Assembly (NCBI GenBank): GCA_003136075.1
Contig: PNBP01000067.1
Span: 6,458-15,856 of the forward strand
From: Methanoregula sp.
Lineage (GTDB): Archaea > Halobacteriota > Methanomicrobia > Methanomicrobiales > Methanospirillaceae
Direction: 5' to 3'
Length of the DNA stretch: 9,399 nucleotides
This document shows positions 1 through 5,494 of the stretch, in pieces (the first letter of the stretch is position 1; each line of letters begins with the position of its first letter). The position numbers and the translations under genes were made by a program. The notes under the pieces were generated by a model that saw only the letters and a program-made list of their open reading frames with translations, was not told the DNA's origin and searched no databases.

Positions 1-71
1 GCCCGGAGGGATTTGAACCCCCGACCACCTGGTTAAAAGCCAGGCGCTCTACCGAACTGAGCTACGAACCC
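1..71 (-). tRNA. tRNA-Lys (UUU), 3' end cut by window edge
   Basis: Read on the minus strand, the sequence folds into a cloverleaf. The 5' acceptor strand GGGTTCG (71-65) pairs with CGGGC plus two bases outside the window. The D stem is GCTC/GAGC, the anticodon stem is CCTGG/CCAGG around the loop CTTTTAA (anticodon TTT, lysine), and the T arm is GGGGG-TTCAAAT-CCCTC. Only the last acceptor bases and the discriminator are missing. No intron is seen. Confidence 0.96.
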
Positions 72-110
72 ATGTTTTAGATGTACAGCATTATAACAAC
101 GCCAAAGAAC

Positions 111-118
111 TATTTAAA
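111..118 (-). promoter_or_regulatory. TATA box of tRNA-Lys
   Basis: On the minus strand the octamer reads TTTAAATA, a near-ideal archaeal TATA element. It lies about 40 bases upstream of the mature tRNA 5' end, which predicts a transcription start near 89 and a short processed leader. It sits between the stop codon of the response regulator and the tRNA. Confidence 0.7.
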
Positions 119-160
119 CATTATCTACACGCTGCACAGACGTTTCATCAGTACTGGATC

Positions 161-790
161 TCAACTTGTTTTTGCGAAGAGGTCGTTAATCTCTTTTAAC
201 CGTAGTTCATTGATTTTTATCCGCTCTTCAATAGATCGAATAGCGGCAATATCCTCTCCGCGCACCTCAACACAAGGGGTATTCATTCCACACGCGTTTT
301 TCAGCACCACGATCAGGTTCTTGTCAACCTCAATGCTCGTGCGGAGCGTCGAGTACTCTTTTACGGTGGCTTCGTCGAGACCTGCATCATGCGCGACAAG
401 CGCTTCAATCTTCACATCGCTTCGCCGGTCGAAAATTCTCTGGATAGATTCCATCAGCTGCGTGGGATTAACCGGTTTGGAGACAAAATCCTCAATGTTC
501 ATACGGTGTTCCTGCGCTTCTTCAAACGAGATCTTTTTGGCCGAGAACATAAGGACCGGAATATTTTTTGTTTCAGGATTTTTCTTGAGATGATCCAGGG
601 TTTCCCATCCATCCATCGGTTCCATCATAATATCCAGAAGAATCAAATCAGGAATAACCGTCTTGAGGATATCCAGGCATTCATCTCCACCATGTGCCGG
701 GATAGGTTTGAATCCTTTCCGTTTCAGAATGGCAACAAGCCCATCGACAATAAAAGTGCTGTCATCCACAATCAGGATGGTTTCGTCCAT
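161..790 (-). CDS. Response regulator, REC domain plus helical C-terminal extension
   Basis: This 209-residue protein has an N-terminal receiver domain (about residues 3-122). The acidic pair D9/D10, the phospho-acceptor D53 (in DLILLDIMM), S83 and K105 (in KP) are all in place, so it should be phosphorylated by a histidine kinase. None is encoded here. Residues about 123-209 form no recognised output domain. They look helical and charged, and align with the same region of the paralogue at 934-1566. There is no helix-turn-helix, HATPase or enzymatic output, so it probably signals by protein contact. The ATG at 790 follows a good GGAGG ribosome binding site with 5-base spacing. A separate TATA box (892-899) implies transcription independent of the upstream regulator. 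Function beyond phospho-reception is unknown. Confidence 0.93.
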   Translation of the reverse strand: MDETILIVDDSTFIVDGLVAILKRKGFKPIPAHGGDECLDILKTVIPDLILLDIMMEPMDGWETLDHLKKNPETKNIPVLMFSAKKISFEEAQEHRMNIEDFVSKPVNPTQLMESIQRIFDRRSDVKIEALVAHDAGLDEATVKEYSTLRTSIEVDKNLIVVLKNACGMNTPCVEVRGEDIAAIRSIEERIKINELRLKEINDLFAKTS

Positions 791-891
791 GTCATCCTCC
801 CGCTTATTTTGATGTAGTCATCAGGAGTATGATCCCCTAACCGCTCCCGCATAGTGCCAGACAATTGAAGCATAAATGTTTACGGAGATAC

Positions 892-899
892 TATTTAAA
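892..899 (-). promoter_or_regulatory. TATA box of the first response regulator
   Basis: The minus-strand reading is TTTAAATA, identical to the element before tRNA-Lys. It lies about 100 bases upstream of the ATG at 790, predicting a start near 867 and a 5' leader of roughly 75 bases. It falls in the 143-base gap between the two response regulators, so the downstream copy has its own promoter. Confidence 0.65.
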
Positions 900-933
900 T
901 CTTTACTACTCAGCCACATAATCAGGAAATAAT

Positions 934-1566
934 CTAGGAGTGTATGGCTCCCGCAAGATCTCCTTTGATCTGCTGAAGACGGCTCTCCTGGAATTTGATA
1001 TTGGTCTCCATACTTTTTATCGCACGGGAGATTTCCTCGCTCACCCGTACTTTTGAATCGTTAAAATTATAGGTTGTTTCAAGGATCTTCATAAGGCGTT
1101 TATTGATATCGATGCTTTTTGAGAGCCGGGCATACTCATTGATGATATCGGACTCAAAACCTGATTGCCGTGCAAGATCCATATCGGTTTTGAGTGTCTG
1201 CCGACGGGTGAGAACATGTTCAATCGCATCATACAATTCGCGGTGGGTGATGGGTTTGAGAACATAGTCCTCTATATAGATACCATATTCCTGCGCTTCA
1301 GAGGGGGTAAGCTGTTTTGCCGTGAGCATGAGAACCGGTATCTCTTTTGTTTCAGGATTTTCCTTGATTTTTTCCAGGGTTTCCCATCCGTCCATCGGTT
1401 CCATCATAATATCCAGAAGGATTAAATCCGGGGTAACCGTCTTAAGAATCTCCAGGCATTCATCTCCGCCATACGCCGCAACCGTGCGGTATCCCCCACG
1501 TTCGAGCATGGTGACAAACACATCAACAATAAACGGACTGTCGTCGACAACAAGAATGGTGTACAT
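934..1566 (-). CDS. Response regulator paralogue, coupled to Roadblock gene
   Basis: This receiver protein is about 210 residues long and closely similar to the product of 161-790. It keeps the acidic pair, the phospho-acceptor aspartate in the same DLILLDIMMEPMDGW block, the conserved Thr and the KP lysine. The C-terminal ~85 residues are helical and shared with the paralogue (for example the EY..L..SI and RAIKSME regions), but more diverged than the REC domain. I chose the ATG at 1566 because GGTGA lies 4 bases upstream and the ATG overlaps the Roadblock stop as TGATG, a classic translational-coupling arrangement. A GTG one codon earlier (1569) is possible but lies almost on top of the ribosome binding site. 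No own promoter is seen, so it is probably co-transcribed with the Roadblock gene. No output domain is recognised. Confidence 0.93.
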   Translation of the reverse strand: MYTILVVDDSPFIVDVFVTMLERGGYRTVAAYGGDECLEILKTVTPDLILLDIMMEPMDGWETLEKIKENPETKEIPVLMLTAKQLTPSEAQEYGIYIEDYVLKPITHRELYDAIEHVLTRRQTLKTDMDLARQSGFESDIINEYARLSKSIDINKRLMKILETTYNFNDSKVRVSEEISRAIKSMETNIKFQESRLQQIKGDLAGAIHS

Positions 1567-1925
1567 CACATCACCTGACTGATTTTTTTTGCAATGGCAA
1601 TCAGTTGATCATGGATCTTTTCATGATCCGCCTTTTCCTTTATGATTGCCGTTATAAGGAAATTATCTCCTGCACCCATCACCATGATTGAAGAGTCCCG
1701 GGCACGTATCGTCACTGAATCAAGCGCTTTCATCCGGATAATATTTCCCGCAGATTCTGCAGATGCAAGGATCGTCGCTGAAAGTGCGCCAAACCAAGGT
1801 TCATTCAACTCATGCTCAAAAAATTTTCCCGCTATTATGCCATCCCGCGAAACAAGGGCACAGGCAGCAACCCCATCAACAGCTCGAATTTTTTCAATAT
1901 ATGTTGCGATTTTTTCCTTCAACAT
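1566..1925 (-). CDS. Roadblock/LC7 domain protein
   Basis: This 119-residue protein matches the Roadblock/LC7 fold over its whole length. It has an N-terminal helix (LKEKIATYIEKIRAV), a strand with a G-V-A-A-C-A-L-V-S-R-D-G-I pattern, a long central helix around residues 45-62, and C-terminal strands containing an MGAGDNFLI segment followed by a final helix. Family members (MglB, RLC7) dimerise and often act as regulators of Ras-like small GTPases or as scaffolds. No GTPase gene is in the window. It is the first gene of a minus-strand operon with the response regulator at 934-1566, its stop TGA overlapping that gene's ATG. The start ATG at 1925 follows a GGGAG-type site. The pairing with REC proteins suggests a phospho-controlled signalling module, which is an inference. 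Confidence 0.88.
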   Translation of the reverse strand: MLKEKIATYIEKIRAVDGVAACALVSRDGIIAGKFFEHELNEPWFGALSATILASAESAGNIIRMKALDSVTIRARDSSIMVMGAGDNFLITAIIKEKADHEKIHDQLIAIAKKISQVM

Positions 1926-1980
1926 GGTTCCAGCTCCCGTGTTGGATTACCCTTTGTAATTCATAATAACTGATGGGAAC

Positions 1981-1992
1981 ATATATACATAT
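1981..1992 (-). promoter_or_regulatory. TATA region of the Roadblock-regulator operon
   Basis: The minus-strand reading is ATATGTATATAT, preceded by an A-rich stretch. It lies about 60 bases upstream of the ATG at 1925. A start about 25 bases downstream gives a leader of around 30 bases. The core is less canonical than the TTTAAATA elements elsewhere in the window. Confidence 0.55.
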
Positions 1993-2027
1993 CTTTTTTT
2001 AATTATCCCCGGATTATATCACTGTTT

Positions 2028-2056
2028 AAAAAAATATCCCTGTATGGCGGGGGATA
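2028..2056 (-). terminator. Hairpin plus U-tract, minus strand
   Basis: A perfect 6-base-pair stem (2035-2040 with 2051-2056) and a 10-base loop are followed immediately on the minus strand by a run of seven T. The direction fits transcription from the 2214-2221 region. Archaeal termination depends mainly on the U-tract, so the hairpin may be incidental. Confidence 0.45.
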
Positions 2057-2190
2057 GCCTAAAATTTCTGGCAAACGCACGGAGCATTCATGCAGGAGCG
2101 GCCCTGCCGCAGTTGCCGCGTACGAAAAATTGTGGGTTGGCAGATTGCTGACAAAACACGGTTTGCCTGTCGGTTCATTCAAAGCATAAT
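2028..2190 (-). ncRNA. Candidate structured small RNA (minus strand)
   Basis: This stretch has no convincing gene but carries three perfect inverted repeats. GGCAAAC (2070-2076) pairs with GTTTGCC (2161-2167) and encloses the whole central part. GCAGG (2092-2096) pairs with CCTGC (2103-2107) as a small hairpin. TATCCC (2035-2040) pairs with GGGATA (2051-2056) and, on the minus strand, is followed directly by seven T residues (2034-2028), as in a terminator. A symmetric TATA element (2214-2221) lies about 25 bases upstream of the presumed start. A 63-codon TTG-start frame (2194-2003) runs through the terminator and has no ribosome binding site, so I prefer RNA to protein. I do not recognise a known RNA family, and transcription is inferred only. 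Confidence 0.3.
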
Positions 2191-2213
2191 TCAATAGGAT
2201 TAAATCGATTGGC

Positions 2214-2221
2214 TATAAATA
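2214..2221. promoter_or_regulatory. Symmetric TATA element, possibly bidirectional
   Basis: The octamer reads TATAAATA on the plus strand and TATTTATA on the minus strand, so it is a plausible TATA box in either direction. On the plus strand it predicts a start near 2245 and could drive the leader and small membrane protein at 2474. On the minus strand it predicts a start near 2190, ahead of the candidate RNA. Confidence 0.5.
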
Positions 2222-2244
2222 CAATTTTTCAGTATAACGGGTAC

Positions 2245-2473
2245 CCATAACACCATGATCAGAACATACGCAGTCACTTCTGGAAAACGGTCGAGTTGGA
2301 AAAACGAGTGGTGCCGTCAAGTGTGGCATCTCACCTGCTCTCCTCAAGTGTCCCGAATAGTCCGGTGTAGTGCTGCACAAGTCACCGGAGTCGAATATGG
2401 AGAAAAAATCGTGAGTGCGAACCGGGATCGTTTTGTTAGCCGGCTCGTCCGTTCAGTATTCAGGTGAACAAAG
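2245..2473 (+). other. Long leader or RNA upstream of the small membrane protein
   Basis: About 230 bases separate the predicted start from the ATG at 2474, unusually long for an archaeal leader. It contains a perfect 7-base-pair hairpin, TCCGGTG (2361-2367) with CACCGGA (2383-2389), whose loop has a further GTG/CAC pairing. It also contains a weaker GGTGCC/GGC-CACC fold around 2310-2336. An open frame of 70 codons (2255-2467) fills the region, and its TGA lies inside the ribosome binding site of the next gene. It has no ribosome binding site, however, and a composition (Arg, Ser, Trp and Cys rich) that resembles no family I know. It could be a structured leader, an independent RNA, or a leaderless small protein. 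Confidence 0.3.
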
Positions 2474-2671
2474 ATGGCATTTGAAAGTTACATGCTGATA
2501 TTATTCGGTGGCGTGATTGTTGTCCAGCAATTCATCATTTACCTGATGTTCGTGAGGATCAAGCAATTGTTGAACGAGATCGACGCAATCGAAGGGAAAA
2601 TCAAGATCACGGATAATGAACTGGATAACCTGATCCAAAGGGTCGAGGAATTCAAACGAATCGGTATGTGA
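2474..2671 (+). CDS. Small membrane-anchored coiled-coil protein
   Basis: This 65-residue protein of unknown function has a hydrophobic segment at about residues 6-27 (MLILFGGVIVVQQFIIYLMF) that should be a single transmembrane helix. A charged heptad-like helix follows (about 28-62, with L/I spacing in KQLLNEIDAIEG and NELDNLIQRVEEF) and probably forms a coiled coil. The expected product is a tail exposed on one membrane face and able to oligomerise. The start is strong: GGTGA lies 6 bases upstream of the ATG. The gene stands alone between the leader region and tRNA-Pro. No family or partner is recognisable. The clear ribosome binding site and the amphipathic design argue that it is real. 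Confidence 0.75.
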   Translation: MAFESYMLILFGGVIVVQQFIIYLMFVRIKQLLNEIDAIEGKIKITDNELDNLIQRVEEFKRIGM

Positions 2672-2716
2672 GTGCCCATCACATTCACCCATGTATGCAT
2701 GGCATGTACAACAACA

Positions 2717-2724
2717 TACATATG
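2717..2724 (+). promoter_or_regulatory. Probable TATA box of tRNA-Pro
   Basis: TACATATG lies with its centre about 28 bases upstream of the tRNA-Pro 5' end, where an archaeal TATA box would be expected. The match to consensus is moderate, and the surrounding sequence is rich in CATATG-like repeats, so the exact element is uncertain. Confidence 0.45.
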
Positions 2725-2748
2725 GAATATGAACGAATAGTATAGCGC

Positions 2749-2822
2749 GGGGCCATAGGGTAGCCTGGGCATCCTAGGAGACTGGGGGTCTTCTGACTCG
2801 TGTTCAAATCGCGATGGCCCCA
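2749..2822 (+). tRNA. tRNA-Pro (GGG)
   Basis: A complete cloverleaf is present. Acceptor GGGGCCA (2749-2755) pairs perfectly with TGGCCCC (2815-2821), and the discriminator A is at 2822. The D stem is GGGT/ATCC, the anticodon stem is GGAGA/TCTTC with one G-U pair around the loop CTGGGGG (anticodon GGG, proline), and the T arm is TCGTG-TTCAAAT-CGCGA with one G-U pair. CCA is not encoded and there is no intron. A T-tract follows directly, and a DUF89 gene starts 26 bases downstream. Confidence 0.95.
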
Positions 2823-2837
2823 TTTTTTAATTTTTTT
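2823..2837 (+). terminator. Double T-tract after tRNA-Pro
   Basis: Six T residues, two A and seven T follow the tRNA discriminator base immediately, a typical archaeal U-tract terminator. The tract ends just before the ribosome binding site of the DUF89 gene, so read-through would be needed if that gene shares the tRNA promoter. Confidence 0.55.
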
Positions 2838-2848
2838 CAGGTGTTTTT

Positions 2849-3706
2849 ATGAAGATCACCGAAACCTGCATCGACTGTCTTATTTCACGGGTAAAACTGG
2901 AATGCGGTCTGGTGCACGCGAATGCTGATCTGACAAAACAAACAGAGGATGCATGCCGGAATCTTCTCCTGAACCTGCGTGATGAGCCACTCAGTCACCC
3001 GCAGATCGCAAGCCAGGTTCATGGTCATGCCTATCAGATCCTCGGAAATGCCGATCCATTTGACACCCTTAAAGAGAAAGGGAATGCTGAATCTATTGCC
3101 GTATGCCGGCAGGTACGGCACAGTCTTGTCAGATTCCGGGATTTTGTGCTCGCTGCAATCATTGGCAACACGTTTGATTATGGGGTCAAAGGGCATACCG
3201 TAACGGATGATTTTAGTACATTTTTCAAGGAGGAGTTTGATAAAGGACTCACGATTGATGATACGGACCGGATCCTTGCACGTTCGTCCCGGGTGGTATT
3301 CTTATCCGACAACTGCGGGGAGATTGTATTTGACCGGCTCTTGATCCAGTACCTGAAATCCCATGGCTCTCATGTTACACTCGCGGTTAAAGGTACACCA
3401 ATGTTAAACGATGCAACACTGGCTGACGCAAAGATGCTGGGGCTTGACCGCATCGTTGACCTCCTGACCGTCAACGGCGATAAGGCGGAGATCGGGATAT
3501 GCATGGAAAATATTCCCCCGGAACTCAAAGATGCGATCGATCACTGCACACTTATCATCGCTAAGGGGATGGCAAATTACGAATCCCTGTCCATCCTGCA
3601 CAACCTCCCCCCTGTTGCCTATCTTATGGCGACTAAATGCAAACCGGTGGCAGATGAAGTGGGCGTGCCGGTCGGTTCAAAAGTCGCGGTGTTGCGGATG
3701 CAATAA
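2849..3706 (+). CDS. DUF89 / ARMT1-like metal-dependent phosphatase
   Basis: This 285-residue protein matches the archaeal DUF89 (AF1104-like) group in length and motifs. It has an N-terminal CxxC (C7, C10), a helical N-terminal part, GNTFDYG at 106-112, SDNCGE at 153-158 carrying the Asp/Asn pair that binds metal in the family, KGTPMLND at 181-188, and KGMANYE at 239-245. DUF89 enzymes are metal-dependent phosphatases. Relatives remove damaged or excess sugar-phosphate and phosphopantetheine-type metabolites, but the archaeal substrate is not established. Eukaryotic ARMT1 was also described as a carboxyl methyltransferase, which should not be assumed here. The ATG at 2849 follows AGGTG (2839-2843) with 5-base spacing. 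It lies just behind the terminator of tRNA-Pro, and no clear separate TATA box is visible. The protein is cytoplasmic, with no membrane segments. Confidence 0.88.
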   Translation: MKITETCIDCLISRVKLECGLVHANADLTKQTEDACRNLLLNLRDEPLSHPQIASQVHGHAYQILGNADPFDTLKEKGNAESIAVCRQVRHSLVRFRDFVLAAIIGNTFDYGVKGHTVTDDFSTFFKEEFDKGLTIDDTDRILARSSRVVFLSDNCGEIVFDRLLIQYLKSHGSHVTLAVKGTPMLNDATLADAKMLGLDRIVDLLTVNGDKAEIGICMENIPPELKDAIDHCTLIIAKGMANYESLSILHNLPPVAYLMATKCKPVADEVGVPVGSKVAVLRMQ

Positions 3707-3775
3707 ATCAATCGTCCCAACACTGAGTCTGTCCCTCTACCAGTACAAACAACTGGCAGGATGTTATTCTTAAAC

Positions 3776-3861
3776 AAATATCAGCAGTGTCAGATATTTT
3801 TGGATAATAAGGCCTCATTAGGAAAAAACCTTATCAGTATCCCTTACTTTTCGCTTTTTTT
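3776..3861 (+). terminator. Inverted repeats and T-tract after the DUF89 gene
   Basis: Two stems lie in this 3' region. AAATATC (3776-3782) pairs with GATATTT (3793-3799), and ATAAGG (3807-3812) pairs with CCTTAT (3829-3834). A run of seven T follows at 3855-3861. The first stem ends in its own short T run. Either could end the DUF89 transcript. The second could instead be an operator for the nfeD operon. Confidence 0.35.
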
Positions 3862-3919
3862 AAGACAAATGCGAGTGATTTCCCCATAGAATTTTATCCG
3901 CACAATTCCATCAATACTC

Positions 3920-4378
3920 ATGGTACTCCTTGAAGGAATTGCTCTTGGGTGGACACTCATTGTCATGGGTGCCCTCCTGCTCCTTGTCGAAGTGCACAGT
4001 CCGGGTTTTTTTGCCACTGTACCGGCAACTGTGCTCATCATTCTTGGCGTACTACTTCTGCTGGGTGTGGATATTTTCAATTCCGGCTGGGGTGCGGTTG
4101 TCGGGGTCATTATTGCACTCTGCGCTGCGGGGCTGACCGTCTGGATGTACGGCAGGATCACCCCCAATGAGAGCCCGACAACCATCAGCCGGGACTCGCT
4201 CATTGGAAAGGAAGGGCAGGTTATTAAGGAAATTGATGCCACCACCATCAAAGGTAAAGTGGTTATTGCATCAACTGAATGGAGTGCCCATTCCACCGGT
4301 TCCACTATTTCCAAGGGAAAAACGGTCCGGGTCGTGGACTCTGAAGGGGTTCATATCGTTGTAGAAGAGGTAAACTAA
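3920..4378 (+). CDS. NfeD-like membrane protein (short form)
   Basis: This 152-residue protein has three hydrophobic segments, at about residues 10-25, 31-50 and 57-77. A soluble C-terminal domain of about 60 residues (from LIGKEGQVIKEI to the end) fits the NfeD OB-fold. It lacks the ClpP-like serine protease domain of long-form NfeD. NfeD proteins are paired with SPFH/slipin proteins across bacteria and archaea and are thought to interact with them in membrane microdomain organisation or quality control. That is exactly the context here, with the slipin ATG two bases after this stop codon. The ATG at 3920 is the first in-frame start after a TAG stop at 3887 and gives a complete first membrane helix. 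No ribosome binding site is visible, so a leaderless transcript is possible. Confidence 0.88.
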   Translation: MVLLEGIALGWTLIVMGALLLLVEVHSPGFFATVPATVLIILGVLLLLGVDIFNSGWGAVVGVIIALCAAGLTVWMYGRITPNESPTTISRDSLIGKEGQVIKEIDATTIKGKVVIASTEWSAHSTGSTISKGKTVRVVDSEGVHIVVEEVN

Positions 4379-4380
4379 CC

Positions 4381-5481
4381 ATGGCATTTATCGAGACGCT
4401 CATTACTATTTTTCTGATTCTGGTTATCATCGTTATCTTTGCAAAAGGTGTTGTGATCATCCAGCCGTACGAACAGGGATTACAGGTCCGGCTCGGGAAA
4501 TATATTGGGCGCATGAATCCCGGTTTCCGCTGGATCGTCCCGTTCGTCAGCGATGTGATAAAACTGGACCTGCGTACGCTGGTTATTGATGTGCCATCGC
4601 AGGAAGTGATCACCAAAGACAACTCCCCGACTAACGTGGACGCGATTATTTACATACGGGTGATCGACCCGGAGAAGGCATATTTTGAAGTATCCAACTA
4701 TCGGATCGCAACCGTTGCTCTCGCCCAGACAAGCCTTCGTGGGATTATCGGGGATATGGAACTCGATGAAGTCCTCTACAACCGTGACGTTATCAATACA
4801 AAACTCCGGGACATCCTTGACCGCGAAACTGTCCAGTGGGGTGTGAAAGTCGAACGGGTGGAGATAAAAGAAGTCGATCCGGTTGAAACCGTCAAGAACG
4901 CAATGACCGAACAGACTGCCGCAGAGAGAGCCCGTCGTGCAGCAATCCTGCGTGCAGACGGGGAGAAGCGTTCTGCGATCCTCAAAGCAGAAGGTCTTCG
5001 CCAGAGTATGATCCTTGAAGCGGAGGGGGAACGGCAGAGCAAGGTGCTCCGTGCGGAGGGCGAACGTCTGTCCCGGATCCTGCAGGCACAGGGTCAGGCA
5101 CAGGGATTACGCATCCTTTCCGTGGGTGCTGCACCACTTGACAACCGGTCAATGACCGTCCTGACGCTTGACGCACTCAAGGTGATGGCAAACGGCCAGG
5201 CAACAAAGATCATCTTCCCGTTTGAGCTCTCCCAGTTGATCCGCCAGGGCGCAAAATTCCTTGGTGGGACCGAAGAGACAGCAGCAGACATCGTAGGACG
5301 CCCCACCATGGATGAAAGCATTCTTGGGGATATGCCAAAGCCTGATACCGTTGACGCAATCCTCAAGGAGATCCAGGATGCCGTGCCTAAGGTCACCGAA
5401 GATGAACTCAAAGACACGAGCAAGCGGCGGCTGACGGTGGACACAATAAAAGGCGATGACACCACCAGTCCACTTGTGTGA
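4381..5481 (+). CDS. Slipin (SPFH/band 7, stomatin-like) protein
   Basis: This 366-residue protein has an N-terminal membrane anchor (about residues 4-27) and then an SPFH/band 7 domain. The domain includes VIIQPYEQGLQVRLGKY, the G-F-R-W-I-V-P-F strand, the D-V-P-S-Q-E-V-I-T-K-D-N block and a DREtVQWGVKVERVEIKEV helix-strand, ending near residue 175. An Ala/Glu/Arg-rich helical region follows, containing five 11-residue repeats (188-242), then a conserved ILSVGAAP-like segment and a C-terminal extension of about 75 residues with a charged, possibly disordered tail. Slipins oligomerise on membranes and scaffold proteases or lipid domains. It is the second gene of an operon with NfeD, two bases apart, with GAGGT inside the end of nfeD as ribosome binding site. 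The tail is longer than in minimal slipins. No protease is in the operon, although an M50 protease is convergent to it. Confidence 0.93.
   Translation: MAFIETLITIFLILVIIVIFAKGVVIIQPYEQGLQVRLGKYIGRMNPGFRWIVPFVSDVIKLDLRTLVIDVPSQEVITKDNSPTNVDAIIYIRVIDPEKAYFEVSNYRIATVALAQTSLRGIIGDMELDEVLYNRDVINTKLRDILDRETVQWGVKVERVEIKEVDPVETVKNAMTEQTAAERARRAAILRADGEKRSAILKAEGLRQSMILEAEGERQSKVLRAEGERLSRILQAQGQAQGLRILSVGAAPLDNRSMTVLTLDALKVMANGQATKIIFPFELSQLIRQGAKFLGGTEETAADIVGRPTMDESILGDMPKPDTVDAILKEIQDAVPKVTEDELKDTSKRRLTVDTIKGDDTTSPLV
4942..5106 (+). repeat. Five 33-base / 11-residue repeats within the slipin gene
   Basis: The encoded repeats are AILRADGEKRS, AILKAEGLRQS, MILEAEGERQS, KVLRAEGERLS and RILQAQGQAQG, at residues 188-242 and exactly 11 residues each. 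The pattern is [hydrophobic]-[I/V]-L-x-A-[E/D/Q]-G-x-x-x-[S/G]. An 11-residue period is three helical turns and suits a hendecad coiled coil used for slipin oligomerisation. DNA identity between copies is partial, so this is an old protein repeat and not a recent tandem duplication. Confidence 0.85.
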
Positions 5482-5494
5482 GTACCAGACACTC

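Noticed and set aside
389..817. Plus-strand open frame opposite the first response regulator
   Set aside because: It mirrors the REC coding sequence, a similar frame appears opposite the paralogue, and it has no recognisable domain.
1567..1569. GTG start one codon before the chosen start of the second response regulator
   Set aside because: It lies directly against the GGTGA site, whereas the ATG at 1566 has better spacing and overlaps the upstream stop as TGATG.
2003..2194. 63-codon minus-strand open frame
   Set aside because: It starts with TTG, has no ribosome binding site, and runs through a hairpin plus U7 terminator on its own strand. The RNA explanation fits better, but a leaderless small protein is not excluded.
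2255..2467. 70-codon plus-strand open frame as a confident gene
   Set aside because: No ribosome binding site, and a protein composition rich in Arg, Ser, Cys and Trp with no family resemblance. It is kept only as a possibility within the leader feature.
2690..2735. CATG/CATATG-rich repeats before tRNA-Pro as an attachment site or integration scar
   Set aside because: No duplicate of the tRNA 3' end, integrase or foreign gene lies nearby. The repeats are short and fit an AT-rich promoter region.
4776..5492. Long antisense open frames opposite the slipin gene
   Set aside because: They are by-products of the repetitive, GC-biased slipin codons. They carry no ribosome binding site or family motif, while the slipin frame is certain.
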